From NCBI GenBank assembly GCA_041675905.1, contig JBAYSX010000020.1, forward strand, positions 1-43,060: a stretch of 43,060 nucleotides of DNA, read 5' to 3'. The notes under the pieces were generated by a model. That model saw only the letters and a list, made by a program, of their open reading frames with translations, had not been told where the DNA came from and made no database searches. Source of the stretch: Sandaracinobacteroides sp041675905 (GTDB lineage Bacteria > Pseudomonadota > Alphaproteobacteria > Sphingomonadales > Sphingomonadaceae). This document shows, in pieces, positions 27,036 through 35,726 of this stretch. Numbering within the stretch: position 1 is the first letter of the stretch; each line of letters begins with the position of its first letter. A program made the translations under genes and the position numbers.

Positions 27036-28250
27036 ATGATTGACGAGTTGAAGAAACTTGAAGGATTCCGGCACGAGGTCAGGGGCTGGCTTCAGGCCAA
27101 TTTGCCAGGAGACTGGCAGGTCAAAATGACCGGCGCGTCCGAAGAGGATCATGTCGCCTTCCAGAAATTCTGGTTCCGCAAGATGATGGAGGGCGGCTAT
27201 GGCGCGCCCCATTGGCCAGTTGAATGGGGCGGCAGCGGCTTTTCCTTTGCGCAACAGATTATCCTGTACGAGGAAATCGCTCGTGCGGGCGCACCGCGCC
27301 TGATCCTTTATTTCATTGCGTTATATCATGTTCCGGCAACCCTCTTGACGTGGGGAACAGATGCGCAACGGCAACGGCATCTGCCATCGGTGCTGGGTGG
27401 CGATGAAATCTGGTGTCAGGGCTTTTCCGAGCCCAACGCCGGTTCCGATCTGGCAAGCCTGCGGTGCCGGGCTGAAAAACGCGGTAATCGCTACATCGTC
27501 AACGGACAGAAAACCTGGTCCTCCAATGCCCATCATGCGCGGTATTGCCTGCTGCTCACCCGCACGGATCCGCAAGCGACGAAAACGCGCGGGATTTCCT
27601 ATATGATCCTCGATCTGCAAACACCGGGCGTATCGTTGCGTCCGATCCGTCAGATCACCGGCGCATCGCATTTCAACGAGATCTTTCTCGACGATGTGGA
27701 AATCCCCGAAGAAAACCTCATCGGCCCCGAAAATGGCGGCTGGGCTGTCGCGCAATCGACCCTCTCTTCCGAACGTGGCCTTACCATCCTGGAACTGGCC
27801 GAACGCATGCGTCATGGCTTCCAGATGCTGGTGGATGCGGCGCAATCGCCCGCTCCCATGGGTGGACGGCTGATCGACGACGATGAAATCCGCCGCCGGC
27901 TGGTAGATATCTACGCCCGTATCCAGGCACTGCGTGTGCTGGTCAACAATATGCTGACCCGGGTGCTGGAAGGCGTCGGCGCCGGTGTCGAGCCTTCTAT
28001 CATCAAGGTATATTACAGCGATCTGCTGCGCGATTTCACCGAACTTGGCGTAACGCTCGGCGGCCCGCAGGCCCAATATCTGCAGCCCGTTCTGATGGGT
28101 GGCGGCAATGAAACGGGCTACTGGATGCAGGATTACCTTTACTCCTGGGCCTGGACGATTTCGGGCGGCAGCAGCGAAATCCAGCGCAACATCATCGCGG
28201 AACGCGCGCTCGAATTGCCGCGCGAACCGAGGCTGGCAAAATCGGCCTGA
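27036..28250 (+). CDS. acyl-CoA dehydrogenase 1 (catalytic-type subunit)
   Basis: A 404-residue FAD-dependent acyl-CoA dehydrogenase. Typical segments are WCQGFSEPNAGSDLAS (substrate/FAD side), NGQKTWSS and the C-terminal GGSSEIQRNIIAERALELP. The Glu at the MCAD position is Gly, but Glu246 in SSERG matches the helix-G base used by isovaleryl-CoA-type and steroid heterotetrameric enzymes. It probably introduces a 2,3-double bond into a branched or ring-bearing acyl-CoA with one of the shorter subunits downstream. ATG 27036 has a weak ribosome site (CTGGGGA). First gene of the acyl-CoA dehydrogenase operon. Confidence 0.93.
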   Translation: MIDELKKLEGFRHEVRGWLQANLPGDWQVKMTGASEEDHVAFQKFWFRKMMEGGYGAPHWPVEWGGSGFSFAQQIILYEEIARAGAPRLILYFIALYHVPATLLTWGTDAQRQRHLPSVLGGDEIWCQGFSEPNAGSDLASLRCRAEKRGNRYIVNGQKTWSSNAHHARYCLLLTRTDPQATKTRGISYMILDLQTPGVSLRPIRQITGASHFNEIFLDDVEIPEENLIGPENGGWAVAQSTLSSERGLTILELAERMRHGFQMLVDAAQSPAPMGGRLIDDDEIRRRLVDIYARIQALRVLVNNMLTRVLEGVGAGVEPSIIKVYYSDLLRDFTELGVTLGGPQAQYLQPVLMGGGNETGYWMQDYLYSWAWTISGGSSEIQRNIIAERALELPREPRLAKSA

Positions 28251-28276
28251 TAACCGGTATCGACAGGGTGGAATGA

Positions 28277-29413
28277 ATGGAATTTGGCTGGACAGATGAG
28301 CAGGTCGATTATCGCCGCCGGGTACGTGCGGCGCTCGACGAACTGCTCCCGGACGACTGGGACGAAAAATATGTCCCGGAAAGCTATGCGTCGGATTTGC
28401 AGATAGAGTTTTCGCGTGAATTTTGCGCGAAGCTGGCGGAGCGCAGCCTGCTGGTCCCGCACTGGCCGTCGGAATATGGCGGCAGCGGCAGCAAGGACTG
28501 GGACCATTTCATCCTTGGCGAGGAAATGAAGGCGGCGGGTGAGCCGCGCGGTCCGCAATATATGAATGTCAACTGGATCGGCCCGACGCTGATGCGGTAT
28601 GGCACCGAAGAGCAAAAGGCGCAGCATGTCCGCGGTATCGCCACCGGAAAGATCATCTGGTGCCAGGGCTTTTCCGAACCGAACGCCGGCACGGATCTGG
28701 CCGCATTGCGTACGCGCGCCGAACGCGATGGCGATCATTATGTGGTGAACGGGTCCAAAATCTGGACTTCCTACGCACGGAAAGCCGACTGGTGCTTCCT
28801 GCTGGCGCGCACCGGTCCGGCCCGCAAGGATATTTCCATCCTGCTGGTTCCCATGGACACGCCGGGCATCTCGGTCACATCCTTTCCGGGAATCATCAAG
28901 GACGGGCACCTGAACGAGGTGTTCTTCACGGATGTACGCGTGCCCGTGGAAAACCGCGTCGGCGAGGAAGGCAAGGGCTGGGAAATCATCACCCATGCGC
29001 TGTCCTATGAACGGGTAGGCGTGCCGCGTTACCATGTCGGTCTGGAAGCCCTGAAGCTCGCGGTTGAGCAATTGCAGGAAGAAGGCCGTTTCGACGCGGT
29101 GGCGAAGGCGAAGGCCGGCATGATCGCCGCCCGGTTCGAGGGTGCGCGGATGCTGACCTATCTGGTGGTCGATCAGCGGGTCAAACATATGCCACCTAAT
29201 ACCGACGCCAATATTTCCCGCATCTGGTCGCTGGAGGCCGTTGTCGATCTGATGGATTTCCTCGCCGAATTCGTCCCCGACGCGCTGGCCGGCGGCAATC
29301 CGTTGCTCGAGGATTATTACCGCATCAATATTCCGGCCGGGATCACCGGTGGAACGAATGAAATTCAACTGGACCTGGTCGCCCGCAACGGCCTGGGCCT
29401 GCCGAAAGGCTGA
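28277..29413 (+). CDS. acyl-CoA dehydrogenase 2 (catalytic-type subunit)
   Basis: A 378-residue acyl-CoA dehydrogenase with WCQGFSEPNAGTDLAAL, NGSKIWTSYA and the C-terminal GGTNEIQLDLVARNGLGLP. Glu245 in SYERV is the likely base, matching Glu246 of dehydrogenase 1, while the MCAD position is Gly. The two proteins share the same layout and are paralogues. It follows dehydrogenase 1 by 26 bases and precedes the short third gene by four bases (TGA-CCGC-ATG), so coupled expression with that gene is expected. Confidence 0.93.
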   Translation: MEFGWTDEQVDYRRRVRAALDELLPDDWDEKYVPESYASDLQIEFSREFCAKLAERSLLVPHWPSEYGGSGSKDWDHFILGEEMKAAGEPRGPQYMNVNWIGPTLMRYGTEEQKAQHVRGIATGKIIWCQGFSEPNAGTDLAALRTRAERDGDHYVVNGSKIWTSYARKADWCFLLARTGPARKDISILLVPMDTPGISVTSFPGIIKDGHLNEVFFTDVRVPVENRVGEEGKGWEIITHALSYERVGVPRYHVGLEALKLAVEQLQEEGRFDAVAKAKAGMIAARFEGARMLTYLVVDQRVKHMPPNTDANISRIWSLEAVVDLMDFLAEFVPDALAGGNPLLEDYYRINIPAGITGGTNEIQLDLVARNGLGLPKG

Positions 29414-29417
29414 CCGC

Positions 29418-30383
29418 ATGGACTTCCAACTGACCGAAGATCAGCAGGCGCTGGTTGCTGCCCTTCAGCCCATATTACAGGATTTTGCGGAACTCCCGCA
29501 GTCGGAGCGGTTCAGCTACGCATTCTATCATGCGGCGCTGCAGGATGTGCTCGCCGAAAGCGGATTCCTGGATGCCGCCCATGATATTGGCGCGCTGGAA
29601 GCGGCACTGGTGGTAGCGGAAGCCGGAAAACTTCCGGTAATGGTGGAAACCTCGGGCACGGCGCTGGTCGCGCCGATGACCTGCCCGGAGGAACGCCTGC
29701 CTGGTCCGGTCGCGCTGGTGGATGGCCGTTTCCCCGACAGGGCGCACCGCAATCTGCCCATCGCGCGCACCGCGCTCGTTGATCTGGGCGAAGATGTCGC
29801 TGTGCTCCAGATTACGCCCGGAATGGTGACACCGGTCGATAGTATATACGCCTATCCCTATGGCCGTTTCGTCACCCGGCCAGACTTTTCCGCCGCCCGT
29901 ATCTTGCCGGGCCGGGGGCATGCGATGCGCCAGTGGTGGCGGATCGCTATTGCGCTGGAAATCGCGGCGGCTTCCACCGCCGCAATCGATTTCACCATAG
30001 ATTATGTCACCCAGCGCAAGGTGTTCGGACGGCCCGTCGGCTCGTTCCAGGCAGTCCAGCATCGCCTCGTCCAGTGCAAGGCGTTCGCCATGGCGACCCA
30101 TTATCTGGCGTTGCGCGCTGCATGGAGCCAGACGTCGGTGGACGCGGATTTCGCCGCTTGCCACGCGCAGCAGGGCGTCAAGAAATTACTGTTTGATTTC
30201 CATCAGTTCCACGGCGGCATGGGCGTGACCACGGAACATCTGCTGCACTTCTGGACTTACCGGATAAGGGCGCTGCAGGCAGAAGCTGGCGGCGTATATG
30301 CGGCGGGTCAAACGATTGCCGATCAGCTTTGGCCGTCATCGCCCGGTTCAAGGGAATCAGAATCGCACGTTCGGGCCGCATAA
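29418..30383 (+). CDS. acyl-CoA dehydrogenase 3 (short, non-catalytic-type subunit)
   Basis: A 321-residue member of the family, shorter than the usual 380. It keeps the C-terminal half with RKVFGRPVGSFQAVQHRL (FAD-binding Arg region) and FHGGMGVTTEHLLHFW. The helix-G segment (RQWWRIAIALEIAAAS) lacks the Glu base. In actinobacterial steroid degradation such partners form alpha2beta2 enzymes with a catalytic subunit, each pair sharing FAD. The ATG at 29418, four bases after the upstream stop, with AAAGG nearby, is the natural start. Confidence 0.9.
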   Translation: MDFQLTEDQQALVAALQPILQDFAELPQSERFSYAFYHAALQDVLAESGFLDAAHDIGALEAALVVAEAGKLPVMVETSGTALVAPMTCPEERLPGPVALVDGRFPDRAHRNLPIARTALVDLGEDVAVLQITPGMVTPVDSIYAYPYGRFVTRPDFSAARILPGRGHAMRQWWRIAIALEIAAASTAAIDFTIDYVTQRKVFGRPVGSFQAVQHRLVQCKAFAMATHYLALRAAWSQTSVDADFAACHAQQGVKKLLFDFHQFHGGMGVTTEHLLHFWTYRIRALQAEAGGVYAAGQTIADQLWPSSPGSRESESHVRAA

Positions 30384-30390
30384 GGGTGCA

Positions 30391-31512
30391 ATGATGGAAG
30401 AAACCGGAATCCAACTCGGAGAACTTCGCGAATCCATTCGCCAGGTTCTGGACGAACATCACCAGACGCGCGGCGACGATATTCCCGGCGAAGATGGCCG
30501 TCCGCTCGACAAGGCACTGTGGGCGCAAATGACCGAACTCGGCTGGTTCGGCCTGGGAATCGGCGAGGAATCTGGCGGACTTGGCCTTGGAGCAGCCCAT
30601 GTTGCGGTGCTGCACGAAGAACTGGGGCGCAGCCTTGCCTCGATTCCGGCTACAACGACATTGCTGGCGGCAAGCCTCATCACCCTTGCGGGTTCACCGC
30701 AGCAGCGCGCTGATTTGCTGCCGCGCATCTGCCGCGGCGAACTGATGGTGTCGATGTTGCTGCCGTCGGGATATGGCGGCGCACCTGCATATGGCGCCGA
30801 AGGACTCAGCGCTACCTATGAGCATATCCCGTTCGCCGACAGCGTGGATTTGTTCCTGTTGCCCTTTACCCAAGGCGATGGCGGGCTGGCATACGCCATA
30901 TTGCCGGCTGGCACTCCGGGGGTTGTGGTCGAACGCCGGACAGTCATCGATCTGACACGCCATCTGGGCGAAGTTCGGCTGTCAGGTCTTGATCTGGATC
31001 ATGGTTCGATCATGCCGGTCACCCCGGAGCAGTTGGCAGTTATGCGGAGCCACGCCGACATTGCCCTTGCATCCGATGCTATTGGTGGCGCCGCCGCGAT
31101 ATTCGAACGGACGATCGAATATCTGGGTGTGCGTGAACAATTCGGGCGTCCTGTCGGCTCGTTTCAGGCGTTGAAGCATCGGGCGGCAAACTGGAAAGTG
31201 TTGCTCGAGGCATCTATCGCGCTGGCCCGCCATGCCGCGGACGCGGTCGCTTCCAGGGAAGCGGATGCTGAAGTATTGGCTGCCAGCGCCAAATTCTATT
31301 GCTGCGATGTTTATGCGTCCCTGTCCGGAGATGCGATCCAGTTGCACGGCGGCATCGGCTTCACATGGGAACATCCCTGTCATCTGTTCCTGAAACGGGC
31401 GAAGCTTAACCAGCAAATGTTTGGCGGCTCGATCGAGCATAAGGAAAGGGTCGCCCGACTGGCGTTCAATCCGGCGGCTGAACCTGCGCCGCCTTCCCTT
31501 ATACGTAACTAA
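30391..31512 (+). CDS. acyl-CoA dehydrogenase 4 (non-catalytic-type subunit)
   Basis: A 373-residue acyl-CoA dehydrogenase-like protein with REQFGRPVGSFQALKHR and LHGGIGFTWEHPCHLFLKRA. The helix-G segment (RSHADIALASDAIGG) lacks the Glu base seen in dehydrogenases 1 and 2, so it is probably the beta-type partner of one of them. The upstream stop TAA is part of the ribosome site TAAGGG, showing tight coupling. ATG 30391 or the adjacent ATG 30394 may start translation. The Rieske oxygenase gene follows after 11 bases. Confidence 0.9.
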   Translation: MMEETGIQLGELRESIRQVLDEHHQTRGDDIPGEDGRPLDKALWAQMTELGWFGLGIGEESGGLGLGAAHVAVLHEELGRSLASIPATTTLLAASLITLAGSPQQRADLLPRICRGELMVSMLLPSGYGGAPAYGAEGLSATYEHIPFADSVDLFLLPFTQGDGGLAYAILPAGTPGVVVERRTVIDLTRHLGEVRLSGLDLDHGSIMPVTPEQLAVMRSHADIALASDAIGGAAAIFERTIEYLGVREQFGRPVGSFQALKHRAANWKVLLEASIALARHAADAVASREADAEVLAASAKFYCCDVYASLSGDAIQLHGGIGFTWEHPCHLFLKRAKLNQQMFGGSIEHKERVARLAFNPAAEPAPPSLIRN

Positions 31513-31523
31513 AGGAGCAGATC

Positions 31524-32693
31524 ATGGACCAGGCTGTCAAAAAGCGCCCGCTAACTCAAGGTCAGATGCAACTGCTTGAACAGATGCCTGAACTGAAGGA
31601 CTGCCGCTTTCCGGAAGTTCGCGATACGGTTCCCGCATCCAATTATGTCGACCCCGCCCGTTTCGACGCGGAAATGGACGCCGTATTCCGTCGGGTGCCG
31701 GTTATTGCCTGCCCTTCCGCGCTTTTGCCGGAACCGCGCAGCTACACGCAGGTGGAAATCACCGGCGTGCCGGTGCTGGTTACACGGAACAAGGAAGGCA
31801 TCGTCAAGGCATTCGCCAGCGTTTGCCGCCACCGTGGCATGAAGCTGTGCACGTCGAACGATCCGGTGAACGCCGGCCGGCTGGTATGCCCCTACCATGC
31901 ATGGACCTACGACATGGATGGCGCACTGATCGGGATGCCCCGCTCCGAAACCTTTCCGGGCCTCGACAAATCGGAACTCGGCCTGTTCGAACTGCCGTGT
32001 GTGGAAGCCGGGGGGATCGTGTGGGTCGGCATAGAGCCCAAAAATAATCCGGATTTCTCGAAAGTGCAGGGGGACCTGGAGGCCGATTTCAACGCCCTCG
32101 GACTGCGCGATATGGCGGTTTACGACCGCACCACCTTCAAGGTGGCCGCCAACTGGAAGCTGGTCATGGATTCCATGCTGGATTCCTACCATGTGACCCG
32201 CCTCCACAAGGATTCGCTGGCGCGTTTCTTTGTCGATTCCCAGAACACAATCGACCGGATCGGGCCGCACATCCGGAACGCCGCGCACCGCGGCAACTTC
32301 GAGAGAGAGCTGCTGTCGGACGATTTCGAGGAAGTGCGGAAGATCATGGTCTTCTCCTACATCCCCTTCCCCAACGGGATTCTCGTCGTCAGCCCCGAGT
32401 TTATCAGCCTCGGTATCGTCCGCCCGATCGCTACCGATCGGTGCGAAGTCGATTATTACATGCTTGTCAACCAGCAGCCGCAGGACGAAAAGACCGAAAA
32501 CCGCATGCGCCGCTCGTTCGATCTGATGGGTCAGGCATTTGGCCGCGAAGATTATTGGGCAGCGGAAATGTGCGACTCCGGTCTGCGGTCGGGCAAGTTG
32601 AAGGAAGTGCATCTGGGTGGCATGGAGGTGCAGATTCGCATGTTCCAGAATGCTGTGACAGATTGCCTGACGGCGGCCGGCTACAAGGGCTGA
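31524..32693 (+). CDS. Rieske non-haem iron oxygenase, alpha subunit
   Basis: A 389-residue ring-hydroxylating-type oxygenase. The Rieske [2Fe-2S] ligands are Cys101, His103, Cys122 and His125 (CRH, CPYH). The mononuclear iron site is His223 and His228 in DSYHVTRLH, with Asp216/Asp220 as bridging acid. Such enzymes hydroxylate or demethylate aromatic or alicyclic substrates using electrons from a reductase. No reductase, ferredoxin or small beta subunit is found in the window, so it may borrow a general electron chain. AAAGGAG lies 8 bases upstream of the ATG. Confidence 0.93.
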   Translation: MDQAVKKRPLTQGQMQLLEQMPELKDCRFPEVRDTVPASNYVDPARFDAEMDAVFRRVPVIACPSALLPEPRSYTQVEITGVPVLVTRNKEGIVKAFASVCRHRGMKLCTSNDPVNAGRLVCPYHAWTYDMDGALIGMPRSETFPGLDKSELGLFELPCVEAGGIVWVGIEPKNNPDFSKVQGDLEADFNALGLRDMAVYDRTTFKVAANWKLVMDSMLDSYHVTRLHKDSLARFFVDSQNTIDRIGPHIRNAAHRGNFERELLSDDFEEVRKIMVFSYIPFPNGILVVSPEFISLGIVRPIATDRCEVDYYMLVNQQPQDEKTENRMRRSFDLMGQAFGREDYWAAEMCDSGLRSGKLKEVHLGGMEVQIRMFQNAVTDCLTAAGYKG

Positions 32694-32732
32694 GCGTCAG
32701 GACCGGTTCGACAGGACATAAGGGAGAAGATC

Positions 32733-34235
32733 ATGACGCAGGAAGCAAAAGCCGTGCCGCTGGCACACCCGGACAAGCTGTTCATCAACGGTGAATGGGT
32801 GGCGGCATCCAGCGGCGATACCATCGACGTGATCGCTCCCGCCACGGAAGAAGTTTTCGTGCGCGTGGCCGCAGCCGGAGAGGAAGATGTCAACCGCGCG
32901 GTCGCCGCCGCGCGGGATGCTTTCGATAACGGTCCGTGGCCGCGCATGTCTCATGTCGAGCGTGCGGGCTATATGCAGGAAATGGCGCGCCTGCTCGATG
33001 AACGGGCGGCGGATATTGCCTTTATTTGGCCGAACGAAATGGGCGTTCTGCACAGCGCTGCCGAAGCCATGTCGGGGACGGTTAGCGGCCTCTACAGATA
33101 TTATGCCAGCCTTGCGACGCGCTTCCCCTTCGAGGAGGAACACCGGACATTCTCCGGCGCGAAGGTTGGACTGCTCGTTCGGGAACCCGTTGGCGTTGTC
33201 GGCGCCATCATCCCGTGGAACGGCCCCATTTCCCTGATCGCATTCAAGCTGGCTCCGGCGCTGATTGCCGGTTGCACCGTCGTGATCAAGGCATCTCCGG
33301 AAGCGCCGGGCCATGCGCTGGTGATGGCGGAAATCGCGGAAAAGGCCGGGCTGCCGGCCGGTGTCATCAATGTGGTGACCGCGCACCGCGGACCATCCGA
33401 AGCGCTGGTGCGGCACCCGGGCGTGGACAAGATCGCATTTACCGGTTCGACGGTGGCGGGCAAGAATATCGCTTCCATCCTCGGCAGCCGCATGGCGCGT
33501 TATACGATGGAACTGGGCGGCAAATCCGCTGCAGTCATCCTGGATGATTATGATATCGAGACGGCGGCGCGCACCATCGCACAGCGCGCGCCCGATATGA
33601 CCGGACAGGTTTGCGCGTCGTTGACGCGCGTCGTCGTCAGCCGCGACCGCCATGACCGGATGCTGGAAGCGCTCAGCGCCGAAATGGGCAAGGTGCGGGT
33701 CGGCGACCCGTTCGATGCTGCGACCCAGATGGGGCCTCTGGCAACGGACGTGCAGCGCGACCGCGTTGAATCCTATATCGCCAAAGGTAAAGCCGGCGGA
33801 TTCACGCTCGGTACGGGCGGCGGTCGTCCGTCGCATCTGAACCGGGGCTTCTATATCGAGCCGACGGTGTTCGGTCATGTCGACAATAGCGCCGTCATCG
33901 CCCGGGAAGAAATCTTCGGGCCGGTTCTCAGTGTGATCCCGGCGGACAGCGAGGCGGACCTGATCAGCATCGCGAATGACAGCCCGTTCGGCCTCAACGC
34001 CTCGGTCTTCACCAATGATATCGACCGCGCTTATGCCGCCGCCCGCGAACTTCGCTCGGGTACGGTCGGACACAACAGCATCCGGATGGATTTCTCGATC
34101 GCCTTTGGCGGCTTCAAGCAGTCCGGTGTCGGCCGGGAAGGCGGAATCGAAGGCCTGCGGCCCTATCTGGAAACCAAAACGCTGTTGCTGGATGACATGC
34201 CGTCCCATCGCGCGAAGCAAGAGGCGGCCCAGTGA
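32733..34235 (+). CDS. aldehyde dehydrogenase
   Basis: A 500-residue NAD(P)-dependent aldehyde dehydrogenase. The catalytic Glu260 is in MELGGKS, and the nucleophile Cys294 in TGQVCASLTR. IIPWNGP and AFTGST mark the Rossmann domain. It would oxidise an aldehyde, perhaps from P450 or GMC oxidation of a methyl or hydroxymethyl group, to an acid for CoA activation. The start follows a good ribosome site (AAGGGAGAAG). It overlaps the next gene by four bases (GTGA). Confidence 0.95.
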   Translation: MTQEAKAVPLAHPDKLFINGEWVAASSGDTIDVIAPATEEVFVRVAAAGEEDVNRAVAAARDAFDNGPWPRMSHVERAGYMQEMARLLDERAADIAFIWPNEMGVLHSAAEAMSGTVSGLYRYYASLATRFPFEEEHRTFSGAKVGLLVREPVGVVGAIIPWNGPISLIAFKLAPALIAGCTVVIKASPEAPGHALVMAEIAEKAGLPAGVINVVTAHRGPSEALVRHPGVDKIAFTGSTVAGKNIASILGSRMARYTMELGGKSAAVILDDYDIETAARTIAQRAPDMTGQVCASLTRVVVSRDRHDRMLEALSAEMGKVRVGDPFDAATQMGPLATDVQRDRVESYIAKGKAGGFTLGTGGGRPSHLNRGFYIEPTVFGHVDNSAVIAREEIFGPVLSVIPADSEADLISIANDSPFGLNASVFTNDIDRAYAAARELRSGTVGHNSIRMDFSIAFGGFKQSGVGREGGIEGLRPYLETKTLLLDDMPSHRAKQEAAQ

Positions 34236-35215
34236 TCAAAACGCGCATTACGGAAATGCTCGGCATCGCCGCCCCGGTCATCCAGGGCGGGATGCAGTGG
34301 GTTGGCAGGGCCGAACTGGCCTCTGCCGTCTCCAATGCCGGCGGCCTCGGCATATTGACCGCCCTTACCCAGCCGACGCCGGACGATCTGCGGCGGGAAA
34401 TCGACCGTTGCCGTTCGATGACCAACAAGCCTTTCGGCGTGAACCTCACAATTTTGCCCACCATGACGCCGCCGCCCTATGCCGAATACCGGCAGGCTAT
34501 CATCGACAGCGGCGTGAAAATTGTGGAAACGGCCGGGTACAAGCCGCAGGAACATGTGGATGAACTGAAGGCCGCTGGCGTCACCGTCATTCACAAATGC
34601 ACCGCCGTGCGTCATGCCCTGTCCGCCGAGCGGATGGGCGTGGACGCTATCTCCATCGACGGGTTTGAATGTGCGGGCCACCCCGGCGAAGACGACATTC
34701 CCGGTCTGATCCTGATTCCGGCGGCGGCAAATGCCCTGAAAATACCGGTCATCGCCAGCGGCGGCTTCGGGGACGGACGCGGCCTCGTTGCGGCGCTGGC
34801 GCTTGGAGCCGAAGGCATCACCATGGGCACGCGGTTTTGCGCCACGGTGGAAGCGCCGATCCACGACGCCATCAAGCAGTTGATGGTCCGTAATGACGAA
34901 CGCGCGACGAATCTGATCTTCCGCCCGTTTCGCAACACCGCGCGCGTGGTGCGGACCGGCGTTTCGGATGAGGTTGTCCGCATCGCCAGCGAACCAGGTG
35001 CAACCTTCGCGGATGTGGCGCATCTGGTGCGGGGCGCGGACGGTCGTCGTGCGCTTGAGACCGGAGATGTGGAAGCCGGCATCATCTGGGGTGGAATGGT
35101 GCAAGGGTTGATCCACGATATTCCAACCTGCGACGAACTCATAAAGCGGATCATGTCCGAAGCAGCCGATCTGATCGATCAGCGCCTGACTTCGCTAAGG
35201 CGGGCGGCAGACTGA
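34232..35215 (+). CDS. nitronate monooxygenase-like flavoprotein 1
   Basis: A 327-residue FMN-dependent TIM-barrel protein of the 2-nitropropane dioxygenase group. It has PVIQGGMQWVG, SNAGGLGILTA, GFECAGHPGEDD (active-site His region) and ASGGFGDGRGLVAALALGAEGITMGTRF for FMN phosphate. In steroid ring degradation related flavoproteins such as IpdC act as acyl-CoA reductases or dehydrogenases, so nitronate need not be the substrate. The start is GTG 34232 overlapping the aldehyde dehydrogenase stop. A 7-bp inverted repeat (35223..35229 / 35249..35255) after the stop may be a weak terminator. Confidence 0.87.
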   Translation: MIKTRITEMLGIAAPVIQGGMQWVGRAELASAVSNAGGLGILTALTQPTPDDLRREIDRCRSMTNKPFGVNLTILPTMTPPPYAEYRQAIIDSGVKIVETAGYKPQEHVDELKAAGVTVIHKCTAVRHALSAERMGVDAISIDGFECAGHPGEDDIPGLILIPAAANALKIPVIASGGFGDGRGLVAALALGAEGITMGTRFCATVEAPIHDAIKQLMVRNDERATNLIFRPFRNTARVVRTGVSDEVVRIASEPGATFADVAHLVRGADGRRALETGDVEAGIIWGGMVQGLIHDIPTCDELIKRIMSEAADLIDQRLTSLRRAAD

Positions 35216-35414
35216 TACCCTGGCAACGGGCGGTGATGGCGACACTGTCCGTTGCAGTCCGATCACCTGATCAATCATAATATACAGGAGCTGCTGATGG
35301 TTGGGATACCTCGACCAGGGCCCTGATTGCAGACGGAACGATTGCGCCCGCGCCATTATGTTCCATCGTACCCGCATTAAATATGGTTTCCCTGCAGCGA
35401 TAGCGACGCTGCTT

Positions 35415-35662
35415 TATGCCCTCAGGCACCATATGGCCCAATCCGTTCTGGCGGGTGGAAATGTCCGTCCAGGGCTGGAGGATGCCGTCTATCTCGCCAA
35501 GGGGAACTGGCTCCATCAAATGCCGCGATGGTGATGAAAGCCCGGCGGATTGCCGAGGATCCGGGTGCTGAACTGGCGGACGCAGACGAAATGCGCTGGC
35601 AATTGGGCCTGCCTCCCGCTGTGAGCACGAACCATCCGGCGCACATCCGGTTGACAAGCTGA
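35415..35662 (+). pseudogene. frameshifted C-terminal remnant of a BKACE (DUF849) enzyme
   Basis: Plus-frame codons from 35415 give YALRHHMAQ followed by LAGGNVRPGLEDAVYLAKG, the conserved C-terminal region of 3-keto-5-aminohexanoate/beta-keto acid cleavage enzymes. At the G-tract 35501..35504 the frame breaks. One more G restores ELAPSNAAMVMKARRIAED and ends in EMRWQLGLPP and TGA at 35662, as in the family. No start, catalytic barrel or metal ligands remain upstream; 35216..35414 shows only shuffled frames. BKACE cleaves beta-keto acids with acetyl-CoA, so it may be an ex-member of the pathway. The length of about 80 of 300 residues indicates a decayed gene. Confidence 0.75.
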
Positions 35663-35710
35663 TATCAGCGTCTAAAGACAGTCTTGTTACAATAGTACGG
35701 TAATCGTACT
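35651..35710 (+). promoter_or_regulatory. TonB receptor 2 promoter with operator-like palindrome
   Basis: A consensus TTGACA at 35651, inside the end of the remnant gene, may pair with TAAAGA at 35673 (16-base spacing). TACAAT at 35688 is another -10 candidate. AGTACG-GTAAT-CGTACT (35694..35710) is a perfect 6-bp inverted repeat whose inner 15 bases (35695..35709) match the PcaR-type operator at 12 positions. Confidence 0.6.
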
Positions 35711-35726
35711 TTAAAGGGGAAAGCTC

